NCBI RefSeq assembly: GCF_003478035.1
Contig: NZ_QUEP01000005.1
Span: 173,739 to 237,738 of the forward strand
DNA length: 64,000 nucleotides
Reading direction: 5' to 3'
Source: Clostridium sp. OF03-18AA
GTDB taxonomy: Bacteria > Bacillota > Clostridia > Lachnospirales > Lachnospiraceae
Each line of letters begins with the position of its first letter. Position 1 is the first letter of the stretch. The position numbers were made by a program, and so were the translations under genes. A model generated the notes under the pieces. The model was given only the letters and a program-made list of their open reading frames with translations, was not told the DNA's origin and did no database searches. Below are positions 46,769-56,105 of the stretch, one piece after another.

Positions 46769-48304
46769 ATGGGCAAAGAGATCCTGAAAATGGAACATAT
46801 CACAAAGATCTACCCCAACGGTGTCATGGCCAACAGGGATGTCAGCTTTTCTGTCCGGGAAGGTGAGATCCATGCCCTGATGGGTGAGAACGGTGCCGGA
46901 AAAAGTACCCTGATGAAGATCCTGTTCGGCGACGAGGACGCCACTGAGGGCGATATCATCTTCGAGGGAAACAAGATCCAGCCAAAAAGTGCCGCTGACA
47001 CGATCCGTCTCGGAATCGGAATGGTGCATCAGCACTTCATGCTCGTGGATTCTCTGCGGGTATATGAGAACGTGATCCTCGGCATGGAACCGAAAAACGG
47101 GATCATGATCGACAAGGAAAAAGCGATCCGGGCGGTGGAGGAAACCGCCAAAAAGTACAACTTAAAGATCGATCCGATGGCTGTCGTCGGAGAGCTCTCC
47201 GTCAGCCAGAAACAGAAGGTCGAGATCTTAAAAGTCCTGCTCCGCGGGGCGAAGCTCCTGATCTTAGATGAGCCGACCGCGGTTTTGACGCCACAGGAGA
47301 CAGACGAACTCTTTGAACAGCTTCTTTTACTAAAGAAAAATGATCACACGATCATCTTCATCTCCCACAAGATCCGCGAAGTCATGCAGATCTGCGACAA
47401 TATCACAGTCCTCCGTGCCGGACGGACAGTGGGATCGATCCCGGTCGCCAACGCGACAGAAGAAGATATCTCCCGCTTCATGGTGGGCCGCGATGTCATC
47501 CTGAAAATGAATAAAAAGCCGGCAGAATTCGGTGACACGCTCTTAAAAGTCACTGATCTGACCTATGAAAATAAAGAAGGACGAAAGCTCCTGGACCATG
47601 TCTCCTTTTCACTGAAAAAGGGCCAGATCTTAGGTATCGCAGGAGTTGAGGGAAACGGACAGAATGAACTCGCCGAGGCGATCTTCGGTTTCTACTCCGG
47701 TGTCAAAGGCAGTATCCTCTTTGACGGGAAAGAAATCCTTGGAAAATCCATCCGCGCGATCCGCGATGACGGAATTTCCTATATCCCCGAGGACCGTATC
47801 AAAACCGGAGCGGCCGGAAACATCAGCCTCTGGGGCAACATGATCGCAGACATCATCGACAGCCCGCTGTTAAAAAAACACGGACTTCTCAATTATAAAA
47901 ATATCCATGAACGGGCAGATAAACTTATCAGCGACTTCGGCGTCCTCTGCCAGAATGACGATCAGCCGATCGGTATGCTGTCCGGCGGAAATATGCAGAA
48001 GGTCGTAGTCGCAAGGGAATTTTCCTCTGACCCGAAGCTTCTGATCGCCAACCAGCCGACCCGGGGCATCGATGTGGGTGCCAACGAGTTTATCTGGAAA
48101 AAGATCATTGAACAGCGCGATGCCGGAAAGGGCGTTATCCTGATCTCCGCGGACTTAAACGAGATCATGGAGCTCTCCGACAGCATTCTCGTCATGTGCG
48201 GCGGACAGGCTGCCGCCTACTTCGAGGACGCGAAAAAAGTAGATGAGTTCGAGCTCGGAAACTACATGCTCGGGCTGAAACATCAGGAGGTATCGGAATC
48301 ATGA
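46769..48304 (+). CDS. ABC transporter ATPase, duplicated, nucleoside (YufO/NupO-like) type
   Basis: 511 residues with two nucleotide-binding domains. First: Walker A GENGAGKST (about 37-45), signature LSVSQKQKVEI, Walker B LLILDEPTAVL. Second: a modified Walker A region GVEGNGQNEL (about 291), signature LSGGNMQKVVVAREF and Walker B-like LLIANQPTRGID. Powers import of the ligand delivered by the BMP lipoprotein. AAAGGAGG lies 8 bases before the ATG. It shares a 4-base ATGA overlap with the next permease. Confidence 0.94.
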   Translation: MGKEILKMEHITKIYPNGVMANRDVSFSVREGEIHALMGENGAGKSTLMKILFGDEDATEGDIIFEGNKIQPKSAADTIRLGIGMVHQHFMLVDSLRVYENVILGMEPKNGIMIDKEKAIRAVEETAKKYNLKIDPMAVVGELSVSQKQKVEILKVLLRGAKLLILDEPTAVLTPQETDELFEQLLLLKKNDHTIIFISHKIREVMQICDNITVLRAGRTVGSIPVANATEEDISRFMVGRDVILKMNKKPAEFGDTLLKVTDLTYENKEGRKLLDHVSFSLKKGQILGIAGVEGNGQNELAEAIFGFYSGVKGSILFDGKEILGKSIRAIRDDGISYIPEDRIKTGAAGNISLWGNMIADIIDSPLLKKHGLLNYKNIHERADKLISDFGVLCQNDDQPIGMLSGGNMQKVVVAREFSSDPKLLIANQPTRGIDVGANEFIWKKIIEQRDAGKGVILISADLNEIMELSDSILVMCGGQAAAYFEDAKKVDEFELGNYMLGLKHQEVSES

Positions 48305-49389
48305 AACAGAAAAAACCTCTATCATCTTATGTAGAAATGCTGCGGACCATGATCGCCATCCTGATCTCCCTGATCATCGTCTTCGCGATCATTCTCCTGA
48401 TCAGCAGCCAGCCCCTCTCCGCTCTCGGAGACTTTATTTTCGGACCGCTGACCTCCGTCCGCCGTTTCGGAAACGTCATCGAAGGTATGACACCGTTAAT
48501 GTTTACAGGCCTTGCGGTCATCATCCTCTTTAAACCGGGGCTTTTCAATCTGTCCATGGAAGGCGCGTTCTTTATCGGCGCCGTTGCTGCCTGTGCGGCT
48601 TCCCTGGGACTCGGACTTTCCGGAAAAATGGCACTGATCGTGGCCATGGCGGCTGCGGCGGTCGCAGGTGGATTTATCTGCTTTATCCCGGGCATCATGA
48701 AAGTAAAGACCGGCTCCAATGAGCTTGTAACTTCCCTGATGCTCAATTACACCTGCCTGTACGTCGGGCTATGGATCATCACCACCTTCTTCTATGATCC
48801 GACCCAGAACTCCAACTATTCCTACAAATTTCCGGAAGGATGCGCTTTAAGCAGGATCATCACCGGCACGCGTATCAACTCCGGTACGATCATCGCCCTT
48901 GTGACTGTCCTTGTGATCTGGGTCATCGTAAACCGGACACCCTTCGGCTTTAAGGCAAACCTTGTGGGCGAAAACTTCAATATGGCAAACTACGCGGGCA
49001 TCAACTCCGGCCTCATAATCATCCTGACCCAGATTCTGGGTGGTATGCTGGCGGGACTCGGCGGCGCTGCGGAGCTTTTCGGCATGTACCAGCGCTTCCA
49101 GTATTCCGCACTCCCGGGCTATGGCTGGGACGGTGTTCTGATCGCCATCGTCGCCAGACGGAAGGTACAGTATGTCCCGTTCGCAGCACTGTTTTTATCT
49201 TACCTGCGGATCGGCGCGGATATCATGTCCAGAAATTCCGATATCCCGTTTGAGATCGTAAACATCATTCAGGCAGTCATGGTCCTTCTGATCTCCGCCA
49301 CCGCGATCCTCAGCGGATATAAGAAGAAACTCATCATCAAAGAGACAAAAGAATTCGAAGCTGCAGCGAAAAAGGAGGTACAGGCATGA
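48301..49389 (+). CDS. ABC transporter permease (nucleoside type), first
   Basis: 362 residues with about 9-10 membrane helices, BPD_transp_2 family. The segments GNVIEGMTPLMFTGLAVII, NELVTSLMLNYT and GGMLAGLGGAAELFGMYQ are typical of YufP/NupP-type permeases. Starts in the ATPase stop and itself ends with an ATGA overlap into the second permease. Confidence 0.93.
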   Translation: MKQKKPLSSYVEMLRTMIAILISLIIVFAIILLISSQPLSALGDFIFGPLTSVRRFGNVIEGMTPLMFTGLAVIILFKPGLFNLSMEGAFFIGAVAACAASLGLGLSGKMALIVAMAAAAVAGGFICFIPGIMKVKTGSNELVTSLMLNYTCLYVGLWIITTFFYDPTQNSNYSYKFPEGCALSRIITGTRINSGTIIALVTVLVIWVIVNRTPFGFKANLVGENFNMANYAGINSGLIIILTQILGGMLAGLGGAAELFGMYQRFQYSALPGYGWDGVLIAIVARRKVQYVPFAALFLSYLRIGADIMSRNSDIPFEIVNIIQAVMVLLISATAILSGYKKKLIIKETKEFEAAAKKEVQA

Positions 49390-50300
49390 ATATCTGGAGT
49401 GTGATTCTTTCCCCTGACTTCCTCTTTACCTCGATCCGTGTGATGACTCCGATCCTGTTCGCGGCCATGGCCTGCATGGTCTTCGTGAAAGGCGGCATCG
49501 ATCCCATCGGAACTGAGGGAATCATGTTAAGCTGTGCCCTTGCGGGACCTGTCGGCGGTTACTTTACCCACAGCGCTCTGGGCGGCGTGATATTCGCAAT
49601 GGCAGTCGGCGTGGTGCTGGCTTTCGTGTTTGGTTACTTTACGCTGATCCTGAATACAAACCCGGTGCTCGCCGGAATCGCCCTGAATACCTTATCCGGC
49701 GGTCTCACGGTCTTTACGACCTACTATCTGACCGGAAATAAAGGTTCCACCCAGAGTTTAAAGAGTCCGGTGATGCCGGAGATCAGGATTCCGCTTATCA
49801 AGGATATCCCGGTTCTCGGCGCTATTATCTCCGGACATAATGTCCTGACTTATCTCGGGCTGATCCTCGTGGTCGTTCTCACAGTCTTCTTCTGGAAGAC
49901 TACCATCGGTCTGCGGATCCGCGCCGTCGGTGAGAATGAGAGTGCCGCAAAATCCGTAGGCTTAAACGTCATGAAATATAAGTACATCGCCCTTCTCATC
50001 GCCGGCTGTCTCGCCGGGATCGGCGGAGCATACATGTCCATGGGTTATGTTTCCTTCTTCTCAAGAGACATGATCGCCGGACGCGGATGGATCGGAATGG
50101 CGGCGGAATCCATGGGTCTCGGTATTCCATGGAAGATCGCCTGCTCGGTACTGATCTTCGGTATGGCAGATTCACTGGCCGTACGGCTTCAGATGTTAAA
50201 TCTGCCATCCCAGCTTATTCAGACGATTCCTTACGTGGTTACGATGATCGCGATTGGAATTTATTCGAAGAGAAGTATGTCGGGAAAGAAGAAGAATTGA
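49386..50300 (+). CDS. ABC transporter permease (nucleoside type), second
   Basis: 304 residues with about 8 membrane helices, YufQ/NupQ-like. Recognised by RVMTPILFAAMACMVFVKGGIDPIGTEGIML, TLSGGLTVFTTYY and AGCLAGIGGAYMSMGYVSFFSRDMIAGRGWIGMAAESMG (only key parts cited). Forms a heterodimeric channel with the preceding permease. Confidence 0.93.
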   Translation: MNIWSVILSPDFLFTSIRVMTPILFAAMACMVFVKGGIDPIGTEGIMLSCALAGPVGGYFTHSALGGVIFAMAVGVVLAFVFGYFTLILNTNPVLAGIALNTLSGGLTVFTTYYLTGNKGSTQSLKSPVMPEIRIPLIKDIPVLGAIISGHNVLTYLGLILVVVLTVFFWKTTIGLRIRAVGENESAAKSVGLNVMKYKYIALLIAGCLAGIGGAYMSMGYVSFFSRDMIAGRGWIGMAAESMGLGIPWKIACSVLIFGMADSLAVRLQMLNLPSQLIQTIPYVVTMIAIGIYSKRSMSGKKKN

Positions 50301-50454
50301 TGGAATTATTTCGAAATTCCGAGCTGTTATAAATATAGGCAAAGCTTCTGTATGATCCATTTTGACAATGTGTTTTCTTCCGATCTCTGCCCTGTTTCTT
50401 ATCCTGAGCAGAGACAGGAAGTGGTATTTACAGCTGAAATGAGGGAGATTCTTT

Positions 50455-51855
50455 ATGAAAGCATGGGAATTTGAACATAAGCTGACGGCGGACGCGGTTC
50501 CGCCGGAGCTTCACGACGACAATGAGGCGGACTGGATGGCCTACACGGAAGCCGGCCGCGCCTCCGACAAACAGCTTTTCCACGACTGGGACAATAAGGT
50601 TCCGGGATCCAAAGCGCCCTGCGACGTGGTGATCGCCGCGGTGCAGAGCATGCACAACCGGGGATATGATGTGACGGAAGCTGAGAAATTCATGGAGGAA
50701 GGCCTGAAGGCGTCCGAGGAAAAGGACGGAGCCGCGATTCAGGTGGCTACCGCGAAGATCTTCCACGCACTGAATGAAGCGCCGAAGGATCCCGCCTCCC
50801 CTTACTGGAGCTACAACACCTACCGCACCTTCGCGGATGTAGAAAAAGAGGCTGATTTCGGCCCTGCAGCGCCCTATGACGTCTTTTCCGATGACTTTTC
50901 AAAGAAAGTCACCGCAGGATGGATGGGACAGCTCATCGGCGGCTGCCTTGGAACCCAGATCGAAGGTTATACCACGGAACAGATCCGCAAACGCTTCGGC
51001 GAGGTCTACGGATATCTCCGCCGTCCGGAGACATACAATGATGATATCACCTACGAGATCGCCTATCTCGACGGATTCATCGAAAAAGGCTATGACATCA
51101 CGCCTGCCGACGTTGCCTACAAATGGCTGGAGCTGATCTCCGACGGATATTCCGCCGAGAAGACGGCCATCGAAAATCTCCGCCGCGGGCTTCTTCCGCC
51201 GGAGAGCGGCACAATAAACAACTACTTCTACGACTGGATCGGAGCGCAGATGCGCACCCCGCTTCACGGAATGTTAGCACCCGGAAACCCGAAGCTCGCT
51301 GCGAGACTTGCCGCGGACGATTCGATCGTCTCCCACTCCAACAATGGCATGCTGGGCGGGATCTTCAACGCCCTGCTCACCTCCCTCGCTTTCACGGAGG
51401 ACCATATCCGGACCGTTGTTGAGAAAGCGGTGGACATGATCCCGCATAAGAGCGAATACTACGCAGTCGTAAAACATGCGCTGGATCTCTGCAAGGAAAA
51501 TTCTTCCTGGGAGCCGGTATGGACGGCCTGCGAGGAGCGTTACAAAGAGTACAACTGGATCCACGCCTATCCGAACGCAGCCGCCGAAGTTATTGCCCTC
51601 TGGTTCGGAAATATGGACTTTAAGGAGACCTGCCACATCATCGCTATGGAAGGTCAGGATGCGGACTGTACCGCAGCCCCGGTACTGAACGCACTGGCGA
51701 TCATGATCGGTCTGGATGTCATTGATGACAGCTATATCAAGCCCATCGGGGATAGGATCCTCACGACTATGAGACGGTATCAGGATTTCAAGATCGCTGA
51801 GCTTTGTCAGTGGACAACGGATGCGGTGAGGAATGCGGTGAAGAAACAGAAGTAA
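50455..51855 (+). CDS. ADP-ribosylglycohydrolase family protein
   Basis: 466 residues. An N-terminal extension of about 140 residues precedes the ARH fold. Family metal/ligand motifs are present: KVTAGWMGQLIGGCLGTQIEG (core GGCLGTQ), a Thr/Asp-Asp pair in YNDDITYEIAY (about 197-207), and the C-terminal GQDADCTAAPVLNALAIMIG with the metal Asp residues. Family members cut ADP-ribosyl or related N/O-ribosyl bonds. It lies 154 bases after the nucleoside permease with a GAGGGAG site, so processing of an imported ribosyl compound is a reasonable inference. Confidence 0.9.
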   Translation: MKAWEFEHKLTADAVPPELHDDNEADWMAYTEAGRASDKQLFHDWDNKVPGSKAPCDVVIAAVQSMHNRGYDVTEAEKFMEEGLKASEEKDGAAIQVATAKIFHALNEAPKDPASPYWSYNTYRTFADVEKEADFGPAAPYDVFSDDFSKKVTAGWMGQLIGGCLGTQIEGYTTEQIRKRFGEVYGYLRRPETYNDDITYEIAYLDGFIEKGYDITPADVAYKWLELISDGYSAEKTAIENLRRGLLPPESGTINNYFYDWIGAQMRTPLHGMLAPGNPKLAARLAADDSIVSHSNNGMLGGIFNALLTSLAFTEDHIRTVVEKAVDMIPHKSEYYAVVKHALDLCKENSSWEPVWTACEERYKEYNWIHAYPNAAAEVIALWFGNMDFKETCHIIAMEGQDADCTAAPVLNALAIMIGLDVIDDSYIKPIGDRILTTMRRYQDFKIAELCQWTTDAVRNAVKKQK

Positions 51856-51895
51856 TACGGTTGAGTTTTTGAAACATCTTCTATCGCTCGGATAT

Positions 51896-52060
51896 TGGTA
51901 AGTCAAGCGGATATTCGCAATCCGCTTCGCTACTTGCTCATAACCGAATAACTGCTCCGCAGTTTATCAGAAGGAGCTTGCACTCCTCCTGATACAAGCA
52001 ATTCCCCACCCACTGCTTATTGCTTTTCGCAATTGAAGCAGGGGACTTACTTGATTCGGT
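51896..52060. repeat. Compound palindromic element between ARH and HAD genes
   Basis: Successive pairings: AAGCGGAT/AATCCGCTT (51906-51928), TATCAG-AAGGAG with CTCCT-CCTGATA (51966-51995), and TCCCC..CTGCTT-TTGC with GCAA..AAGCAGGGGA (52004-52045). TAACCGAAT (51941-51949) also pairs with ATTCGGTTA (52053-52061). Multi-hairpin structure without coding potential. Confidence 0.6.
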
Positions 52061-52061
52061 T

Positions 52062-52116
52062 AAAAAACAGGCTCATTTGATTTCTGGATTTGTATCAAAT
52101 GGGTCTGTTTTTTTAA
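52062..52116. terminator. Bidirectional terminator between ARH and HAD genes
   Basis: AAAAAACAG-CATTTGAT pairs with ATCAAATG-CTGTTTTTT (about 52062-52080 with 52094-52112), giving T-runs on both strands for the convergent genes. Confidence 0.9.
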
Positions 52117-52134
52117 TTATTTCTTCAACTTTTC

Positions 52135-52950
52135 TCAGTCCTTAAATATCTCCTTCAGCCTCTTCAGCAGCCCTTCCTCATCATTCTTCCCGATCACCAT
52201 TGGTGCCCGTCTCCGCACATTCTCCGGCGCATTTCCCATCGCCGCGCCAAATCCTGCCGCACGCATCATGGAAAGATCACTCTCGCCGTCACCGAAGGCC
52301 GCTGCCTCTTCCGGGGAAATTCCGAGTTTTCCACAGAGCGTCTTCAAACCTTCCGACTTTTCCACGCCCGCTGCCGTGATCTCCAGATATTCCGGGTTGG
52401 AGGCCGCAGACTGGAGGTCGGAGAAATCTCTCGCCAGAACCGCCGCCAGCTTTGTCATCACGTCCGGATCTCCCATGAGAAGAAATTTATGAATTCCGCC
52501 TTCTTTTTCAAATATATCTTTAATAGCTCCAATTTCAGCCGGAAATCCCACGATTTTCTCTTCCCGCTGCTCTCTCCAATCGTCCCGGTCATCCACGATC
52601 CACTTCTCGCCGCCGAAGGTATTGCAGGCAACAGCCGGAAAATCCTTATCCAGCATCGCCTTCAGTTCTAGTGCCCGTTTTAACGGAATCATCTTACTGT
52701 AGATCTCATTTCCGTCGTTATCGAGGATCAGTCCACCGCAGAACGCAATGATCGGTGCATGATTCCCCAGCATTCTCTTAATGACCCGCACGCCTTCCGG
52801 TGACCGCGCGGAAGTCAGGATAAACGGGATTCCCTTCTTCTCAAGATTCAGGATCATCTCCTTCGTCCCCTCCGTGATCTGTCCGTCCGACGTCAGCAGC
52901 GTGCCGTCGATGTCACTGAATACGATTTTGCAAGTTTTATCTTTTTCCAT
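52135..52950 (-). CDS. Cof-type HAD phosphatase
   Basis: 271 residues. HAD superfamily, type IIB cap. Motif I FSDIDGTLL (nucleophile and acid Asp, about 10-18), motif II LTSARSPEG, motif III Lys near VEKSEGLKTL, motif IV GDGESDLSMM. Dephosphorylates a small sugar phosphate or cofactor phosphate; the substrate is not predictable. ATG 52950 is chosen with GGAG 6-7 bases upstream; the ATG four codons earlier contains that site. Confidence 0.92.
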   Translation of the reverse strand: MEKDKTCKIVFSDIDGTLLTSDGQITEGTKEMILNLEKKGIPFILTSARSPEGVRVIKRMLGNHAPIIAFCGGLILDNDGNEIYSKMIPLKRALELKAMLDKDFPAVACNTFGGEKWIVDDRDDWREQREEKIVGFPAEIGAIKDIFEKEGGIHKFLLMGDPDVMTKLAAVLARDFSDLQSAASNPEYLEITAAGVEKSEGLKTLCGKLGISPEEAAAFGDGESDLSMMRAAGFGAAMGNAPENVRRRAPMVIGKNDEEGLLKRLKEIFKD

Positions 52951-53043
52951 CTTTATCTCCATATTTTGATGTTTATCCGTTGTATTTCCACACCAGTACG
53001 ACCGCCTGACGCAGTCCGCAGCTTCTCGCGAATGCGCCTTCTC

Positions 53044-54369
53044 CTATCCCCGCTGCAAAATACTCCTCTCGTTCTCCCGCACTTTCCGTGCCAGCAGCGT
53101 ATACTGTCTGATCTCTTCCTCTGTAAAATTTCCAAACTTCGCCTGATAGTAATCGTTCTCCGCCGCCTCAAGATCCGGGATCACAACTTCTGATGCCGGA
53201 AGAAGTTCCAGTCGGATCTTTCGTTCTGTTCCCCGCCTTCTCGGAAGCTCCGTTACCTCCACCATCTTTTTCGCGGACAACCGCTGGACCGCCACCGCGA
53301 GGTCTCCGCGGCTAAGATCCATAAGATCCGCAAGATTCTTTCTGCTCAGTTCATGGCTTGCATCCTTCAGATATAAAAGCAGGGAAAGTTCCTCCATTGT
53401 CATATCATGCTTCAATGCCGCCGACTCCAGATATCTCTCCAGAAGTTTCCGGTCCCGGTATTTATCCACAATGATCCCATCATCGGAGATCACCTCCTGC
53501 AGCGCACTGCTCCGCTCCTCTCCGAGCTTCCGGTTTCCGGGGATCGATGCCGGAAAAACAAAGCCGTCCTTCGCTGCGTCCACCAGAAAATGGTACACCT
53601 GAAGCCGGTTTTTCTCATAATCCTCTTCGTCCAGCACATGCTTATAAAAGTTGTTGTAGTACTCAAACATCATAAGCTTCATCTTCACAGTCTTCGTGAT
53701 GCTGATCTTCTGGTTCACCAGCGAACCTTTTGTCTTTACATAATAATACACCGGTGTCCTCAGCGCATAGAATGTCTCTGCATAGCGGACATATTCCAGA
53801 TTGAACATGAAATCCTCACACCAGCTGATCTCCGCATCCATCCGGATCCCGAAGCGGTTTACGAGATCGCGCCGGTACAGCTTATTCCACAGCACTCCAT
53901 AGTAATAATCCGCCGGATTCTCCATCATAAACGACGCGAATTCCTCCCGGTCGATCACGCAGTCTGACTCGATGTCCCCTTTTCTGGATACCATATCCCC
54001 AACGACACGGTAAAAATCGGAGATCACCATATCACAGCCATGTTCCTCTGCCGCCCGGACCATAAGCTTTGTCGCATCCGGCGTCAGCCAGTCATCACTG
54101 TCCACAAACTGGAGATATGTTCCCTTTGCCCTTTCAATTCCCTGATTTCTCGTGTCTGAAACCCCGGAATTTTCTTTGTGGATCACCACCACACGCTCAT
54201 CCGTCTTCGCATACGCATCACAGATCGAGCCTGACATATCTCTGCTCCCATCATCTACGAGGATCAGTTCAAAATCTCTATATTCCTGTCCGAGAATACT
54301 GTCCACACAGCGGTTCAGGAATTTTTCCGCATTGTAGACAGGAACAATTATACTGACGGTCGGTTTCAT
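53044..54369 (-). CDS. GT2 glycosyltransferase fused to a MarR-like winged-helix domain
   Basis: 441 residues in one uninterrupted frame. Residues about 1-260 are a GT2/GT-A glycosyltransferase: SIIVPVYNAEKFL, LILVDDGSRDMSG, NSGVSDTRNQG and the DxD-type VDSDDW; WCEDFMFNLEY fits the acceptor side. Residues about 305-441 look like a winged-helix MarR-type domain: MTMEELSLLLYL, LADLMDLSRGDLAVAVQRLSAKK (helix-turn-helix), a basic wing around PRRRGTERKI, and a dimerisation-like end FTEEEIRQYTLLARKV. Linking a sugar transferase to a DNA-binding module is unusual. Minus strand, 93 bases before the HAD gene, possibly co-transcribed. Confidence 0.85.
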   Translation of the reverse strand: MKPTVSIIVPVYNAEKFLNRCVDSILGQEYRDFELILVDDGSRDMSGSICDAYAKTDERVVVIHKENSGVSDTRNQGIERAKGTYLQFVDSDDWLTPDATKLMVRAAEEHGCDMVISDFYRVVGDMVSRKGDIESDCVIDREEFASFMMENPADYYYGVLWNKLYRRDLVNRFGIRMDAEISWCEDFMFNLEYVRYAETFYALRTPVYYYVKTKGSLVNQKISITKTVKMKLMMFEYYNNFYKHVLDEEDYEKNRLQVYHFLVDAAKDGFVFPASIPGNRKLGEERSSALQEVISDDGIIVDKYRDRKLLERYLESAALKHDMTMEELSLLLYLKDASHELSRKNLADLMDLSRGDLAVAVQRLSAKKMVEVTELPRRRGTERKIRLELLPASEVVIPDLEAAENDYYQAKFGNFTEEEIRQYTLLARKVRENERSILQRG

Positions 54370-54486
54370 TCTCCTCCTCCATTCTCTATAATAACCTGTT
54401 GGAATATCTCCTATGAAATAAATTTACTATACGATCTATCATATCATATTTTTCTCACAATACGCGATTTATTTTTTTTAATTCTC

Positions 54487-54514
54487 TTGACTTTTGAAAA
54501 TCTGTGACTATAAT
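54487..54514 (+). promoter_or_regulatory. Promoter of the TRAP operon leader
   Basis: TTGACT (54487-54492), 16 bases, TATAAT (54509-54514), directly ahead of the T-box. Confidence 0.8.
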
Positions 54515-54519
54515 AAAGG

Positions 54520-54825
54520 TCAGTTTCAAATATTTCCTGCGATGATGGGAACGCTCTTAACGAAGGCCTTTCAGAGAGCAGCTGGCTGGTGAAAAGCTGC
54601 AGACACCGCGTTACAGACAATCCTCCCGGAGCTAACCACTGAAAGTGTTCCAAGTAGGCTGGTTCGGTTTACACCCGTTAACGTGTTGCCTGTTTACTTT
54701 TCCGCACTAAATGAGCCGGAAAACGACGGGATCGAGAGGCTGTTTTTACAGCAAAAAGAGTGGTACCGCAGAAGTTTCGCTTCTGTCTCTTTAACAGAGA
54801 CAGGAGCTTTTTTATTCTTCAGATT
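54520..54825 (+). promoter_or_regulatory. T-box leader upstream of the TRAP transporter operon
   Basis: Stem I begins GATGATGGGAACGC like the tyrS leader (GATGAAGGGAAC). AACGC (54550-54554) pairs with GCGTT (54608-54612), leaving ACAGACA before ATC as the 3' side of the specifier loop. By alignment with the Tyr leader the specifier is ACA (Thr); GAC (Asp) is one register off. Then AGTAGGCTG...CCCGTTA, the T-box core GAGTGGTACCGC (54758-54769) and a terminator (TGTCTCT/AGAGACA, 54784-54802, then TTTTTT). TGGT calls for an A73 discriminator, favouring Thr over Asp. Confidence 0.85.
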
Positions 54826-54891
54826 CTTACTGCGAGGGGCAGTTAAGATATATTGTAAACAACATATTTTTAAATGATTCAGGAGGTCATT

Positions 54892-55971
54892 ATGAAAAAA
54901 AGTGCAAAATTATTATCTGCTGTAATGGCAGGCGCTATGGTACTTTCCATGGCTGGATGCGGTTCTTCCAGCAATTCTGCAGAGACAACTGCTGCTGCCG
55001 CTGAGACAACAGCCGCTGCTGCTGATTCTTCCGCTGCTGAAAGCAAGGAAGCGACTTCAAACACAGACGCAACCGTAATAAAGCTTGGTACGACCGTAAA
55101 CGAGCAGGACAGTTTCCAGGTATGTGCTGAGAAATTCGCTGAGCTCGTAAAAGAGCGCACAAACGGCGCCTACGAGATCGAGATCCATCCGAACGGAGCT
55201 CTCGGCGATGAGCGTACCATGCTTGAGAGCATGCAGATGGGTACTCTTGATATGGGTATCATCACAAGCGGTCCGTTCGTAAACTTCTCCAGCGCTATGG
55301 GCGTTCTTGATATGCCGTTCCTGTTCGCAAACAACGAAGAAGCTTACAAGATCCTGGACGGCGAGATCGGTAAAGAGCTCCTTGCAACTCTTGAAGATGC
55401 AGACTTAAAGGGACTTGCTTACGCAGAGCGTGGTTTCCGTAACATCACAAACAGCAAGAAACCGATCACAAACGCAGCAGACGTTGCAGGCTTAAAGCTC
55501 CGTGTCATGGAGAACGATGTTTACACAGCAACATTCAAAGCTCTTGGTGTAAACGCAGTTCCGATGGCATGGTCCGACGCTTTAACAGCTCTTCAGCAGG
55601 GCACCATCGACGGCGAGGAGAACCCGATCAACGTTATCTACTCCTACAAACTCTGGGAGTCCCAGAAATATGTAACACTTGACCGTCATTCCTACTCCAC
55701 AGCGATCATCACAATGAGCAATGACCTCTTCAAATCCTTACCGGAAGATGTTCAGACGATCTTCGAGGAATCCGCTCAGGAAGCTGCTGAGTACGAGCGT
55801 CAGTGGGTTGCTGATCAGGAAGCTGACCAGCTCCAGGAGATCAAGGATCATGGTATGGAAGTCGTAGAAAACCCGGATGTTGACAGCTTCCGTGCTGCTG
55901 TTCAGAGCGTATACGATGCATATCCGGATTACGCTGACTACATCACAAGAATCCAGGATGCTTTAAAGTAA
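54892..55971 (+). CDS. dctP: TRAP transporter substrate-binding lipoprotein
   Basis: 359 residues. Lipoprotein signal with Cys about residue 20 (LSMAGC), an Ala/Thr/Ser linker, and a DctP fold: GALGDERTMLESMQMGTLDMGI and the ligand-carboxylate Arg in KLRVMEN (typical TRAP RxM signature), followed by DGEENPINVIYSYKLWE. Binds an organic acid on the outer surface and passes it to DctQM. AGGAGG lies 6 bases before ATG 54892. Expression is predicted to depend on the T-box leader. The ligand is not evident. Confidence 0.94.
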   Translation: MKKSAKLLSAVMAGAMVLSMAGCGSSSNSAETTAAAAETTAAAADSSAAESKEATSNTDATVIKLGTTVNEQDSFQVCAEKFAELVKERTNGAYEIEIHPNGALGDERTMLESMQMGTLDMGIITSGPFVNFSSAMGVLDMPFLFANNEEAYKILDGEIGKELLATLEDADLKGLAYAERGFRNITNSKKPITNAADVAGLKLRVMENDVYTATFKALGVNAVPMAWSDALTALQQGTIDGEENPINVIYSYKLWESQKYVTLDRHSYSTAIITMSNDLFKSLPEDVQTIFEESAQEAAEYERQWVADQEADQLQEIKDHGMEVVENPDVDSFRAAVQSVYDAYPDYADYITRIQDALK

Positions 55972-56105
55972 TCCCGGTTTCTGGATCGTAACTTTTTGTG
56001 CTGATATCCGCTGGCACTGCTTTCGCAGTCGGAATTTCAGCATGTGATCTGACCCGGCTGCCCAGGATCTCCTGTGCAGCCGGTCCCATCTTAAACACAT
56101 TTCAT

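Noticed and set aside
54650..54670. AGT (Ser) or GAA (Glu) as specifier of the TRAP T-box, from GAAAGTGTTCC
   Set aside because: That stretch lies after stem I when aligned with the tyrS leader, and Ser and Glu tRNAs normally have G73, which would not pair with the TGGT bulge.
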